This document shows positions 29,570-37,733 of a stretch of DNA of 61,412 nucleotides, in pieces. The DNA lies in NCBI GenBank assembly GCA_002698575.1, contig NZZG01000154.1, forward strand, positions 25,257 through 86,668, given 5' to 3'. The position numbers and the translations under genes are program-made. The stretch is from Pimelobacter sp. (GTDB lineage Bacteria; Actinomycetota; Actinomycetes; Propionibacteriales; Nocardioidaceae). The number at the start of each line of letters is the position of its first letter. The first letter of the stretch is position 1. Under the pieces are notes generated by a model. The model saw nothing but the letters and a program-made list of their open reading frames with translations, was not told where the DNA came from and made no database searches.

Positions 29570-29651
29570 GGTTGCTCCTTGGATCGGTACTGGTTCTCAT
29601 CGCGATGACGGATGGCGGTCGCCGGGTGTGACCGGCACGAAGGCCTGCCGG

Positions 29652-30578
29652 TCAGGTTCGACGTCGGCCGCCGTCACGCCGTACGACGTCACACAGCACT
29701 GCGGGATCGGCCCGGAAGACGATGCTCGCGACCCGCCCGTCGACGACCGTGAAGTCGAACAGCACCCGCGCGACACCGCGGTCGTACCAGGCGGCGCCGG
29801 CGCGCTCGCCCGCGAAGACCGCGAGCGCAGCGTGAGCACTGCCGTTGAGGAACTCCGCCACCTCCTGGCGACCCTCGATCCGCTCCGGGGTGCCGACCGC
29901 GATGGCGGCGGCGTCGGCGGTCATCGAGGCGCCGGGCGCCAGCAGGCTCAGCAGCCGCTCGAACTCCCCCGCCCTGGCAGCCGCCATGAAGGCGTCGACC
30001 ACCTCCCAGTCCGTTGCGCCGCGGCTGTCGCCCGACCCGCCGTCCCACCCGCCGTCCCACCCGCCGTCCGACGCCCCGGCCGGCACCGTGGCCACCTTGG
30101 TGCGGGCTCGGGAGGCGAGCTTGCGGGCGGCCACGGGCGTCGTGTCGAGGATCGTGGCGATCGTCGGGAACCCGACGCCGAAGCTGTCGTGCAGCACGAA
30201 CGCCACCCGCTCCCGAGGTGAGAGTCGCTCCAGGACGACCTGGAGCGCGAGCCCGACGGTGTCGGCGAGCGCGACGTCGTCGGCGGGGTCGGTCGGACCG
30301 GTTGCCCAGGCCAGGGAGTCCCCCGCGCCGAGGCCGTCGACCTCCTCGACCGGCTCCGGGGTGCGCACGCGCAGCCGGTCCAGGCAGAGCCGGGTCGTCA
30401 CGGTGGTCAACCACGCAGGGAGGCTCTCGATCACCGCCGCGTCCGCGGCGTCGGTGCGGTGGAGCCGCAGCCACGCCTGCTGCACGACGTCCTCGGCCTC
30501 GGCGTGGTCGCCCAGCACGCGCGTCGCGATCCTCAGCAGCCGGGGCCGCTCCCTCTCGAAGCCGTCCGTCTGGTCCAC
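29652..30578 (-). CDS. ECF RNA polymerase sigma factor with SnoaL-like C-terminal domain (SigJ/ECF41-like)
   Basis: 308 aa. Sigma region 2 (LRIATRVLGDHAEAEDVVQQAWLRLHR) and region 4 (LSPRERVAFVLHDSFGVGFPTIATILDTTPVAARKLASRAR) are followed by a low-complexity linker of GGWD repeats and a SnoaL-like domain (residues about 200-300), which controls activity in this group. GTG 30578 has AAGG 8 bp upstream. No cognate anti-sigma gene is adjacent, as expected for the ECF41 type. Confidence 0.92.
   Translation of the reverse strand: MDQTDGFERERPRLLRIATRVLGDHAEAEDVVQQAWLRLHRTDAADAAVIESLPAWLTTVTTRLCLDRLRVRTPEPVEEVDGLGAGDSLAWATGPTDPADDVALADTVGLALQVVLERLSPRERVAFVLHDSFGVGFPTIATILDTTPVAARKLASRARTKVATVPAGASDGGWDGGWDGGSGDSRGATDWEVVDAFMAAARAGEFERLLSLLAPGASMTADAAAIAVGTPERIEGRQEVAEFLNGSAHAALAVFAGERAGAAWYDRGVARVLFDFTVVDGRVASIVFRADPAVLCDVVRRDGGRRRT
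30035..30070. repeat. 12-bp tandem repeat inside the sigma factor gene
   Basis: Three consecutive copies of ACCCGCCGTCCC, the last with one change, encode the GGWD linker repeats between sigma region 4 and the SnoaL-like domain. Copy number may vary between strains. Confidence 0.8.
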
Positions 30579-30692
30579 GTCCTCACCCTTCCACGATCGG
30601 TCCGTCGTGGTGCTGACGAACCGCGGCGACCGGGTGTGACGACCCCGAGAGCGCCGCTCGTCGGGCGAGCCGGTGCGAGGAGACCGCGTCGG

Positions 30693-32501
30693 CTACGACG
30701 ACTTCCTGACCGCCCACGTGCGGACGGCGTCGATCCGCGCGCGCAGCTGCTCGGCGTTGGCCACCGCCGAGGCGGGACCACCGCACTCCTTGCGCAGCGC
30801 TGCGTGGGTGACGCCGTGCGGCTGGCCGGTGCGGTGGAACCAGGCCGCGACCAGGCCGTTGAGCTCGCGGCGCAGCACGGCGAGCTGCTCGTGCGTCGAG
30901 ACCTCGGCCAGGGTGTCGGCGGGACGCGCCTGACCTGGCGCCCTCGCCGCGGCGCGGGCCTGCGCCTTCGCGCTCTCGGCGGTGCGGGTCTTGAGCAGCT
31001 CACGCATCTGGTCGGGCTCGAGCAGCCCGGGGATGCCGAGGAAGTCCATCTCCTCCTCCGAGCCGTACTGGTCGCCGTCGTAGAGCACGTGGTCGAAGGT
31101 CGCCTCCGATCCGAGCGCCTCGAAGGGCAGCGCGTCGGCGTCACCGTCGCCGTCGCCCGCCTCGGCCTGCGCCATCAGCTCCTTCTCCGCGGCGAAGATG
31201 TCGTCCTCGTCGGTGACCTTGCGACCCAGCACGTGGTCGCGCGCGACCTCCATCTCGGAGGCGTGGGTCAGCAGCACCGGGACCGACGGCAGGAAGATGG
31301 AGGCGGTCTCGCCACGGGTGCGGGCGCGCACGAAGCGCCCGATCGCCTGGGCGAAGAACAACGGCGTCGAGGTGGTCGTGGCGAAGACGCCCACGGCCAG
31401 GCGCGGCACGTCGACGCCCTCGGAGACCATGCGGACGGCGACCAGCCAGCGCGAGTCGGCGTGGGTGAAGTCGCTGATCTTCTTCGACGAGCCCTTCTCG
31501 TCGGAGAGCACCACCGTGGGCGCCTCGCCACTGATCGCCTTGAGGGTCTTGGCGTAGGCGCGCGCCGACTCCTGGTCGGTCGCGATCACCATCCCACCGG
31601 CGTCGGGCACGTGGCGACGTACCTCCGTGAGGCGCTTGTCGGCCGCCGCCAGCACCGACGGGATCCACGAGCCCGAGGGGTCCAGCGCGGTGCGCAGCGC
31701 CTGGTTGGTCATGTCCTTGGTCAGCGGCTCACCGAGCCTGGCCGCCACCTCGTCACCGGCGCTGGTGCGCCACGACATCTCCCCGGAGTAGGCCAGAAAG
31801 AGCACCGGCCGCACGACGTGGTCCGACAGGGCCTCGGCGTAGCCGTAGGTGTAGTCGGCCACCGAGCGCGGGATGCCGTCGGCGCCCGGGGCATAGGTGA
31901 CAAACGGGATCGGGTTGACGTCGGAGCGGAACGGCGTCCCGGTCAGGGCCAGGCGCCTGGTCGCCGGCTCGAACGCCTCGCGCACGCCCTCACCCCACGA
32001 GAGCGCGTCGCCGGCGTGGTGCACCTCGTCGAGGATGACCAGCGTCTTGAACCGCTCGGTGCGCACCCGTAGCGCCAGCGGGTTGACCCCGACACCGGCG
32101 TAGGTGACGGCGATGCCGAGGTAGTCGCTGGAGATCTTGCCCTTGCCTGCGGAGTACGTCGGGTCCAGTGGGATGCCGGCGCGCGCGGCGGCCTCGGCCC
32201 ACTGGAGCTTGAGGTGCTCGGTCGGAGCGACCACGGTGACCCGGTCGACGACCCGTCGCCCGATCAGGTCCGCGGCCACCGACAGCGCGAACGTCGTCTT
32301 GCCGGCGCCGGGGGTCGCCACCGCGAGGAAGTCGCGCGGGGACCGCTCCAGGTAGTCGCGCATCGCTGCGGTCTGCCAGGCGCGCAGGGACGGCGCGGTC
32401 CCCCAGGCGGCCCGCTCGGGCCAGGCCGGGGGGAGCGCGGGAGTGAGGTGTGGGTCTTCGTCGAGGGAGGAGGTGTCGGGGGAAGGGACGCCGTCCGTCA
32501 C
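30693..32501 (-). CDS. DEAD/DEAH-box superfamily 2 helicase
   Basis: 602 aa. Walker A is ATPGAGKT, motif II is DEVHH, motif III-like ALTGTPFRSD, and motifs V/VI appear in SEGVDVPRLAVGVF and FAQAIGRFVRAR. The insertion and C-terminal acidic region (AEAGDGDGDADAL) are family typical. The GTG start overlaps the stop of the DUF3039 gene (GTGA, 32498-32501), a pairing widespread in actinobacteria. Probably acts on DNA or RNA; the cellular role is unknown. Confidence 0.93.
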   Translation of the reverse strand: MTDGVPSPDTSSLDEDPHLTPALPPAWPERAAWGTAPSLRAWQTAAMRDYLERSPRDFLAVATPGAGKTTFALSVAADLIGRRVVDRVTVVAPTEHLKLQWAEAAARAGIPLDPTYSAGKGKISSDYLGIAVTYAGVGVNPLALRVRTERFKTLVILDEVHHAGDALSWGEGVREAFEPATRRLALTGTPFRSDVNPIPFVTYAPGADGIPRSVADYTYGYAEALSDHVVRPVLFLAYSGEMSWRTSAGDEVAARLGEPLTKDMTNQALRTALDPSGSWIPSVLAAADKRLTEVRRHVPDAGGMVIATDQESARAYAKTLKAISGEAPTVVLSDEKGSSKKISDFTHADSRWLVAVRMVSEGVDVPRLAVGVFATTTSTPLFFAQAIGRFVRARTRGETASIFLPSVPVLLTHASEMEVARDHVLGRKVTDEDDIFAAEKELMAQAEAGDGDGDADALPFEALGSEATFDHVLYDGDQYGSEEEMDFLGIPGLLEPDQMRELLKTRTAESAKAQARAAARAPGQARPADTLAEVSTHEQLAVLRRELNGLVAAWFHRTGQPHGVTHAALRKECGGPASAVANAEQLRARIDAVRTWAVRKSS

Positions 32502-32773
32502 TCGCCCGATCCCGCGTCGTCGTTGAGCTGCTCCCAGGCTTCCTTGCAGTCCGGACAGACCGGGAACTTCTCGGGCGCCCGGCTGGGCACCCAGACCTTG
32601 CCGCACAGGGCGACGACGGGCGTGCCCATCACCATCGCCTCGGTGAGCTTGTCCTTCTCGACGTAGTGGCTGAACTTCTCGTGGTCGCCCTCGTCCGTCG
32701 GGACGGTGCGCTCCTCCTCACGAGTCTTGAGGTCGGTATCGCCGAAGCCGATGATGCCGGAGGAGGAGGTCAC
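32498..32773 (-). CDS. DUF3039 family protein
   Basis: 91-aa small protein with a probable zinc-binding cluster (ALCGKVWVPSR and CPDC near residue 75) and EKFSHYVEKDKLTEAMVMGTPV, hallmarks of DUF3039. It is coupled to the helicase gene by a 4-bp overlap, suggesting a helicase cofactor. Confidence 0.9.
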   Translation of the reverse strand: MTSSSGIIGFGDTDLKTREEERTVPTDEGDHEKFSHYVEKDKLTEAMVMGTPVVALCGKVWVPSRAPEKFPVCPDCKEAWEQLNDDAGSGE

Positions 32774-32794
32774 CGGCAGGAGTCTAGAGGGTTC

Positions 32795-33241
32795 TCAGGC
32801 TCGATTCGACTTCGCCGTGGCCAGGCCGACGACCGCGCAGGTCAGCAGCACCGGCGGCAGCGCCGTGACGAGCGAGGCCAGGGCCGAGTAGGGCAGGAGC
32901 AGGCTGCCGGGTCCGGAGCCGACCAGGGCGAAGACACCGGTGGCGAGCCCCACTCCGTACGTCGCGACGCGCCCGCGGGCCAACGTCGCGCCGATCCCCA
33001 GCACGACCAGACCGAGGCCGAGCACGACGTAGCCGGCGCCGACGATGATCCACAGACCCGCGAAGGTCTCGTCGGCGGGAGCGTCACGGTAGGAGAGGAA
33101 CGAGTGAGCGGCCAGGCCGAGCGCACCCAGGCCTGCCAGCGCGTGCAGAGCGGCGAGCAGACGGGTGAGAAGCAGCAGCGGCGGTGCGGACCGGTGGACC
33201 GGGGCGGACTGCTGGACCGGGACGGCGGGGTGGGATGTCAT
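32795..33241 (-). CDS. Four-helix membrane protein of unknown function
   Basis: 148 aa with four hydrophobic segments after a proline/valine-rich N-terminus. No motif is recognised. It lies 21 bp upstream of the DUF3039-helicase pair and may share its transcript. Confidence 0.72.
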   Translation of the reverse strand: MTSHPAVPVQQSAPVHRSAPPLLLLTRLLAALHALAGLGALGLAAHSFLSYRDAPADETFAGLWIIVGAGYVVLGLGLVVLGIGATLARGRVATYGVGLATGVFALVGSGPGSLLLPYSALASLVTALPPVLLTCAVVGLATAKSNRA

Positions 33242-33301
33242 GTCGACGACCCTGCGGGAGATCCTCGCGCGGCTGATGCGCCCGGATACTCAGGCCGATA
33301 C

Positions 33302-33856
33302 TCAGTTGAGCTCGGGGTCGCTGGGTCGGGTCGAGTGCAGCGCCAGGTCGCCGGGCTGGCGGCGCAGCACGTCACGCCACAGGCTCCCGGTGTCGATGCG
33401 GAAGATGTCACCCGCGTCCCCGGGCACGACGTACCAGCTGCCCTCGGCGATCTCGGCCTCGAGCTGACCGCTCCCCCAGCCGGAGTAGCCGGCGAAGATC
33501 CGCAGGCCGGCGAGCTCGGGGCCGGCGAGCTCGACGGGGGTGTCGAGGTCGAGCAGCGCGAGCCGGTCCAGCACGGGGCGGAAGCCCAGGACGTCGTCGT
33601 CCCCGCTGCGCAGGGCCACGGCGATCGCACCGTCGGTCTCGACGGGACCGCCCTGGAAGAGGACCTCGGGCTCGGCGACCACCTCGGCCCAGGGCGGCAG
33701 CACCTGCCCGACCGCCAGGCCGGTGGGGCGGTTGAGCACGACCCCGAGGACTCCGTCGTCGGCGACGTCGATCAGCAGCACGACGGTGGCCGCGAAGTTG
33801 GGGTCGCGCAGGGCCGGTGTCGCCACCAGCAGCATCCCTGCCCGCACCTCGGTCAC
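33302..33856 (-). CDS. YqgE/AlgH family protein
   Basis: 184 aa with the family signature GMLLVATPALRDPNFAATVVLLIDV, VLFQGGPVETDGA and IFAGYSGWGSGQLEAEIAEGSWYV. GTG 33856 gives the usual length. Function is unknown; in some bacteria it affects transcription of alginate genes. Confidence 0.93.
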   Translation of the reverse strand: MTEVRAGMLLVATPALRDPNFAATVVLLIDVADDGVLGVVLNRPTGLAVGQVLPPWAEVVAEPEVLFQGGPVETDGAIAVALRSGDDDVLGFRPVLDRLALLDLDTPVELAGPELAGLRIFAGYSGWGSGQLEAEIAEGSWYVVPGDAGDIFRIDTGSLWRDVLRRQPGDLALHSTRPSDPELN

Positions 33857-33948
33857 GCATCCATCATGACGCGTGACCGAGGCTGCGGATGCACCCCGTG
33901 GGAGGACGGGGTGGTTCAGGGACTCACCGCGGACGAGGCTTCGTCGGC

Positions 33949-34485
33949 TCAGGCGGCGAGCACGGAGCGCAGGCGGTCCATGAACGAGGGCCGCTGCGGG
34001 GCCAGGGTGTGCACGGTCGGCACGGGACGGGCCGCACGCGTGGCGCGCGCCGACTCCTCGATCCGGGCACCGATCGGCGCGCCGGCGAGGTCGCCGATCC
34101 CGGACTGGCCGGCCATCGTCGCCATGAGCACCCGCTCCTTGACCGTCGCTCGGGCCATCGCCCAGCCCATCTCGTCGTCGAGCGGGTGGCTGCGGTAGTG
34201 GTCGAGCAGCGCCCGGACACCCGGCAGCTCGTCGTACGCCGCGATCCAGGCGGCCACGACGGCGCGCTCGAGGTCCATCGGCTGGGAGAGCAGCTGCTGC
34301 TCGACGTGCCCGGACAGACGGGTGTGCCACTTCAGCTGCAGGGCTCCGAGCAGGGTCAGCTCGTCGCCGAAGGTCTCGGCCACACCGTCGACATCCATCG
34401 GCAGGCGGGCGTCGAGGCGGGTGTTGGCGGTCTCGATCACCGCGCGCAGGGTCTCGCCGCGGTTGTGGAAGGACTTCCAGGTCAT
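33949..34485 (-). CDS. Helical protein of unknown function
   Basis: 178 aa with a conserved-looking N-terminal helical domain (about 1-110: TLLGALQLKWHTRLSGHVEQQL and AVVAAWIAAYDELPGVRALLDHY) and a Pro/Arg-rich tail. ATG 34485 has GAGGAG 6 bp upstream. A 28-bp palindrome 27 bp upstream and a divergent TetR gene suggest TetR control. Confidence 0.75.
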   Translation of the reverse strand: MTWKSFHNRGETLRAVIETANTRLDARLPMDVDGVAETFGDELTLLGALQLKWHTRLSGHVEQQLLSQPMDLERAVVAAWIAAYDELPGVRALLDHYRSHPLDDEMGWAMARATVKERVLMATMAGQSGIGDLAGAPIGARIEESARATRAARPVPTVHTLAPQRPSFMDRLRSVLAA

Positions 34486-34511
34486 GGTCAGCTCCTCGTT
34501 GATCACACTCA

Positions 34512-34539
34512 CATACTGCGAGTACGTACTTCGAGTATG
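34512..34539. promoter_or_regulatory. 28-bp palindromic operator candidate for the TetR gene
   Basis: CATACT at one end and AGTATG at the other are exact complements, and the inner GTAC centre with flanking AGTAC/GTACT extends the symmetry to 11 of 14 base pairs. It sits between the divergent unknown gene (34485) and the TetR gene (34641), a size typical of TetR-family sites. Confidence 0.5.
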
Positions 34540-34640
34540 GATCCGACCGACGGTCTTTCAAAGTTCATCCACCGTGATCCTGCCCACGATGATCTGCGCC
34601 ACAGGCGCCCGGCACGAGGCGCCCGGCATAAGGTGGACCA

Positions 34641-35339
34641 ATGGCCAAGTCCTCGGTGAGCAAGCTGGTGCCCAAGGTGCCGACCCTCCCGAGCGTGCCG
34701 GGGACCGGACGGCGAGCGGCGTACTCCGCCTCCACCCAGCGCGCCCTGGTCGACGTGGCCGAGGTCCTGTTCACCGACCACGGCTACGCCAACACCTCCC
34801 TCGACGCGATCGTCGCCGGGGCCCAGGTGACCAAGGGCGCGCTCTACCACCACTTCTCGGGCAAGCAGGCGCTCTTCGAGGCCGTCTTCGAGCGCGTCGA
34901 GGCGGAGTCGTCGAAGTCGATCCAGAAGGCCATCAAGAACAAGAAGGACCCGTGGGTCAAGGCCCGCAGCGGGCTGCGCGCGTTCCTCGCCGTCGTCCAG
35001 GAGCCGCGCTACCGTCGCATCGTCGTGCAGGAGGGCCCCTCCGTCCTGGGCTACGAGCGCTACCGCGAGCAGGAGGAGCGCTCCACCTTCGCCACGGTGG
35101 TGGAGATCCTGCGCGCCGTCCTCGAGGCCGGGCAGTGGGAGCTCGACGAGGACATGGTGCAGACCTTCGCGCGGATCTTCTTCGGCGCGATGTCCTCGGC
35201 CGGCGAGTCCGTGGCCGGCTCCGACGATGCCGAGGCCGCCGCCGAACGGGTCGAGGTCGCGATCGGCTTCATCATCGCGGGCTTCCAGGCGCTGGCCGAC
35301 GGCGGCGTCGAGATGCCGACCGGCATCGTCTCGGACTGA
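34641..35339 (+). CDS. TetR-family transcriptional regulator
   Basis: 232 aa with a basic N-terminal lead and a standard TetR helix-turn-helix (RALVDVAEVLFTDHGYANTSLDAIVAGAQVTKGALYHHFSGKQALFEAVFE). The C-terminal ligand domain contains a QEPRYRRIVVQEGPSVLGYERY region. ATG 34641 has AAGGTGG upstream. The probable target is the divergent gene and itself. Confidence 0.92.
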   Translation: MAKSSVSKLVPKVPTLPSVPGTGRRAAYSASTQRALVDVAEVLFTDHGYANTSLDAIVAGAQVTKGALYHHFSGKQALFEAVFERVEAESSKSIQKAIKNKKDPWVKARSGLRAFLAVVQEPRYRRIVVQEGPSVLGYERYREQEERSTFATVVEILRAVLEAGQWELDEDMVQTFARIFFGAMSSAGESVAGSDDAEAAAERVEVAIGFIIAGFQALADGGVEMPTGIVSD

Positions 35340-35374
35340 CGACGCGCGCTGACAGGCCCCGCTGCGGTGACCGC

Positions 35375-36394
35375 CTAGCCCGAGCCGACCGCCACGCTCC
35401 CGGCCAACGGCACCAGCTCGATCCAGGTCCGGCCCCGCGGGACCGTCAGCGGTACGGCGCGCCCCCCGGCGCCCGGACGGGACAGCACGAGCGGGGCGTC
35501 CAGGTCCTCCTTGCTCCACGTTCCGCGCACCTCCCGACCACCGTGGAACAGCACCGCCTCCCCGTCGCCGGTCAGCACCGTCTCGGGCACCGAGCTGCCC
35601 GCGGGGTCGAGGTAGCCGGCGTCCCCGACCACCACGCGCAGCACCAGCACCGAGTCGGCCGGGAACTCGTCACCGGGGGCGGCCAGGGAGCCGGTGTCGA
35701 CGTACCCGCCGTCGCGGTAGGCCCACGTCGTCGTGTGCGCCGGCGAGAAGCGCACCGCGACCGAGGTGGCTCGCTGCCCCTTCGGCATGGCCCGCGCAGG
35801 ACCGAACGGCAGGTAGTCGACCGGTCGGCTGCGATCCCGGCCCTCGCTCAGCGCCGCGGCGACCTCGGAGAGGTCGGTCATCAGGTTGTACGGCGCCCGC
35901 CGCGCCGCGTCACGGAAGAACCCGGTGCTCCCCTCGGTGACGTAGGGGACTCCCGCCTCCGCGAGCCGGGCGATCGTCTGACGCGCCGCGCCGCTGGTCA
36001 CCATGGTGGCCTCGGCGGGCGAGACGATCCCGATGTCGGAGGCGCGCATCGACCGGACCGGCCCGACCACCCCCGGGATGTCGGAGTAGTAGAAGGCCGC
36101 GAGCCGGGTGACGCCCCCCTCGACCAGCTCCTCGACGACCAGGTCGGCCGAGGACAGGCCTCGCTGCGGCGCGCTGGAGGCGGTGTTGTCCATCTTGAGC
36201 ACCAGGACCGGGTGCCTGCGCGCCCCCGAGCCGCCCTCGACGCGGAGCCCGGTCAGGGGCCACGTCTGAGGGGCCGTGCGCTGCCGCGGCTCGTCGGGCT
36301 CCTCGGGCGTGGCCGAGCAGCCCGCGAGCGCCAGCGAGGTGCCGAGCAGCAGCCCGACCAGCAGGCGTGCCCGGCGCCCGCGCCGACGCGTCAC
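35375..36394 (-). CDS. DUF3048 (YerB-like) lipoprotein
   Basis: 339 aa with a lipobox LALAGC (Cys near residue 26) and the DUF3048 core: HPVLVLKMDNT, ADLVVEELVEGGVTRLAAFYYS and GPVRSMRASDIGI. It is anchored on the outside of the membrane; function is unknown. GTG 36394 lies 4 bp after the fabG stop, so the two form one transcript. Confidence 0.9.
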   Translation of the reverse strand: MTRRRGRRARLLVGLLLGTSLALAGCSATPEEPDEPRQRTAPQTWPLTGLRVEGGSGARRHPVLVLKMDNTASSAPQRGLSSADLVVEELVEGGVTRLAAFYYSDIPGVVGPVRSMRASDIGIVSPAEATMVTSGAARQTIARLAEAGVPYVTEGSTGFFRDAARRAPYNLMTDLSEVAAALSEGRDRSRPVDYLPFGPARAMPKGQRATSVAVRFSPAHTTTWAYRDGGYVDTGSLAAPGDEFPADSVLVLRVVVGDAGYLDPAGSSVPETVLTGDGEAVLFHGGREVRGTWSKEDLDAPLVLSRPGAGGRAVPLTVPRGRTWIELVPLAGSVAVGSG

Positions 36395-36398
36395 GAGA

Positions 36399-37169
36399 TC
36401 AGCCGAGCTTGGCGCCGCCGTCGACGTACAGGGTCTGGCCGGTGATGTACGAGGCCTCGTCGCTGCACAGGAAGGCGGCCGCGGCCGCGATGTCCTCGGG
36501 GAAGCCGACCCGCTTGACGGGGTTGGCCTCGGCGTTGAGCTTGCGGAACTCGTCGACGTCCATCTTGAGCCGGGCCGCGGTGGCGTCGGTCATCTCGGTG
36601 GCGATGAAGCCGGGCGCGATGGCGTTGGTGTTGATGCCGAAGGGCCCGAGCTCGATGCCGAGCGTGCGGGTCAGACCCTGGACGCCCATCTTGGCGGCCG
36701 AGTAGTTGGCCTGGCCCCGGTTGCCGAGCGCGGAGACGCTGGAGAGGTTGAGGATCTTGCCGTACTTCTGCTCCACGAAGTGCTTCTGGGCGGCCTTCGT
36801 CATGTTGAAGGCGCCCTTGAGGTGCACGTTCATCACGAGGTCCCAGTCGTCCTCGGTCAGCTTGAAGAGCAGGTTGTCGCGGGTGATGCCGGCGTTGTTG
36901 ACCAGCACGTGGATGCCGCCGAGCTCGGAGACGACCTTCTCCACCGCGCCCGAGGCGGCCTCGGTGTTGCCGACGTCGCAGGCGATGCCGACGTGCTTGA
37001 CCCCGTCACCGACCGTCGGCAGCTTGGCCGCGGCCTCGGCGGCCTTGGTCCCGTCGAGGTCGAGGATCGCGACGGAGGCACCCTCCTCGGCGAACCTCGT
37101 GGCGATCCCGAACCCGATGCCCTGGGCGGCTCCGGTGACCACCGCTACCCGACCGTCGTAACGACCCAT
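36399..37169 (-). CDS. fabG: 3-oxoacyl-ACP reductase (FabG-type SDR)
   Basis: 256-aa short-chain dehydrogenase. The nucleotide motif is TGAAQGIG (12-19), NNAG is at 91-94, and the catalytic Ser144, Tyr156 and Lys160 lie in NLSSVSA and YSAAK. The C-terminal GQTLYVDGGAKLG is FabG-like. It reduces 3-oxoacyl-ACP or acyl-CoA with NADPH; SDR substrates cannot be fixed by sequence alone. Confidence 0.93.
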   Translation of the reverse strand: MGRYDGRVAVVTGAAQGIGFGIATRFAEEGASVAILDLDGTKAAEAAAKLPTVGDGVKHVGIACDVGNTEAASGAVEKVVSELGGIHVLVNNAGITRDNLLFKLTEDDWDLVMNVHLKGAFNMTKAAQKHFVEQKYGKILNLSSVSALGNRGQANYSAAKMGVQGLTRTLGIELGPFGINTNAIAPGFIATEMTDATAARLKMDVDEFRKLNAEANPVKRVGFPEDIAAAAAFLCSDEASYITGQTLYVDGGAKLG

Positions 37170-37184
37170 CTGACTGACTCCTCT

Positions 37185-37220
37185 GTGCTGATGACTAGCT
37201 GGTGACTGGTGCTGATGACT
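37185..37220. repeat. 24-bp imperfect tandem repeat in the fabG leader
   Basis: GTGCTGATGACT occurs at 37185-37196 and again at 37209-37220, a 24-bp period, with a TGGTGACTGG spacer related to both. It lies just upstream of the fabG ATG at 37169, in the transcript leader or promoter. Confidence 0.6.
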
Positions 37221-37238
37221 GGTGCAGCTCCTCTCACA

Positions 37239-37661
37239 CTAGGGCCTGGAGTCGGCCTGCCCGAGCACCGCCCGCAGACGCGCGGCGTGCTCCTCGGCCT
37301 GCCCGACGCCGTAGCGCGTGCGCGGCCAGAAGAAGCCGCGCAGCCCGTCGCCCTTGGTGCGCGGCACGACGTGCAGGTGCAGGTGGGGCACGGACTGGCT
37401 GACAGTGTTGTTCATCGCGACGAAGCTCCCCTGCGCCCCGAGCGCGACGACGGCGGCGCACAGCCGTTGCGCAGCCTCGAGGAAACCGTCGCGCTGGTCG
37501 GCCGGCAGGTCCGGCAGGGTCACGTGGTGCTCGCGCGGCACCAGCAGGACGTGGCCCTGGAAGACCGGGCGGACGTCGAGGAACGCCATCACCGCGGGCT
37601 CGTCGAGCACCACGAAGGCCTCGGCCTCGCCGTGGACGATGGCGCAGAAGACACAGCTCAC
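37239..37661 (-). CDS. HIT-family hydrolase
   Basis: 140 aa. It has the histidine triad HLHLHVVPR and the N-terminal CVFCAIVHGEAEA zinc-type cysteines. Members hydrolyse nucleotide phosphoramidates or dinucleoside polyphosphates. GTG start at 37661. Confidence 0.93.
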   Translation of the reverse strand: MSCVFCAIVHGEAEAFVVLDEPAVMAFLDVRPVFQGHVLLVPREHHVTLPDLPADQRDGFLEAAQRLCAAVVALGAQGSFVAMNNTVSQSVPHLHLHVVPRTKGDGLRGFFWPRTRYGVGQAEEHAARLRAVLGQADSRP

Positions 37662-37733
37662 GTGCCGAACCTACGCGGCGCCCACCTCGTCCCGCAGGAG
37701 CGTAAGGACGCCACCGCAGCGCCGGTCACGGTC

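Noticed and set aside
30035..30070. Short tandem repeat considered as a CRISPR start
   Set aside because: 12-bp units without spacers, inside a coding frame.
32450..34198. 582-aa open frame on the plus strand
   Set aside because: Antisense to DUF3039, a membrane protein and YqgE, all with motif or family support.
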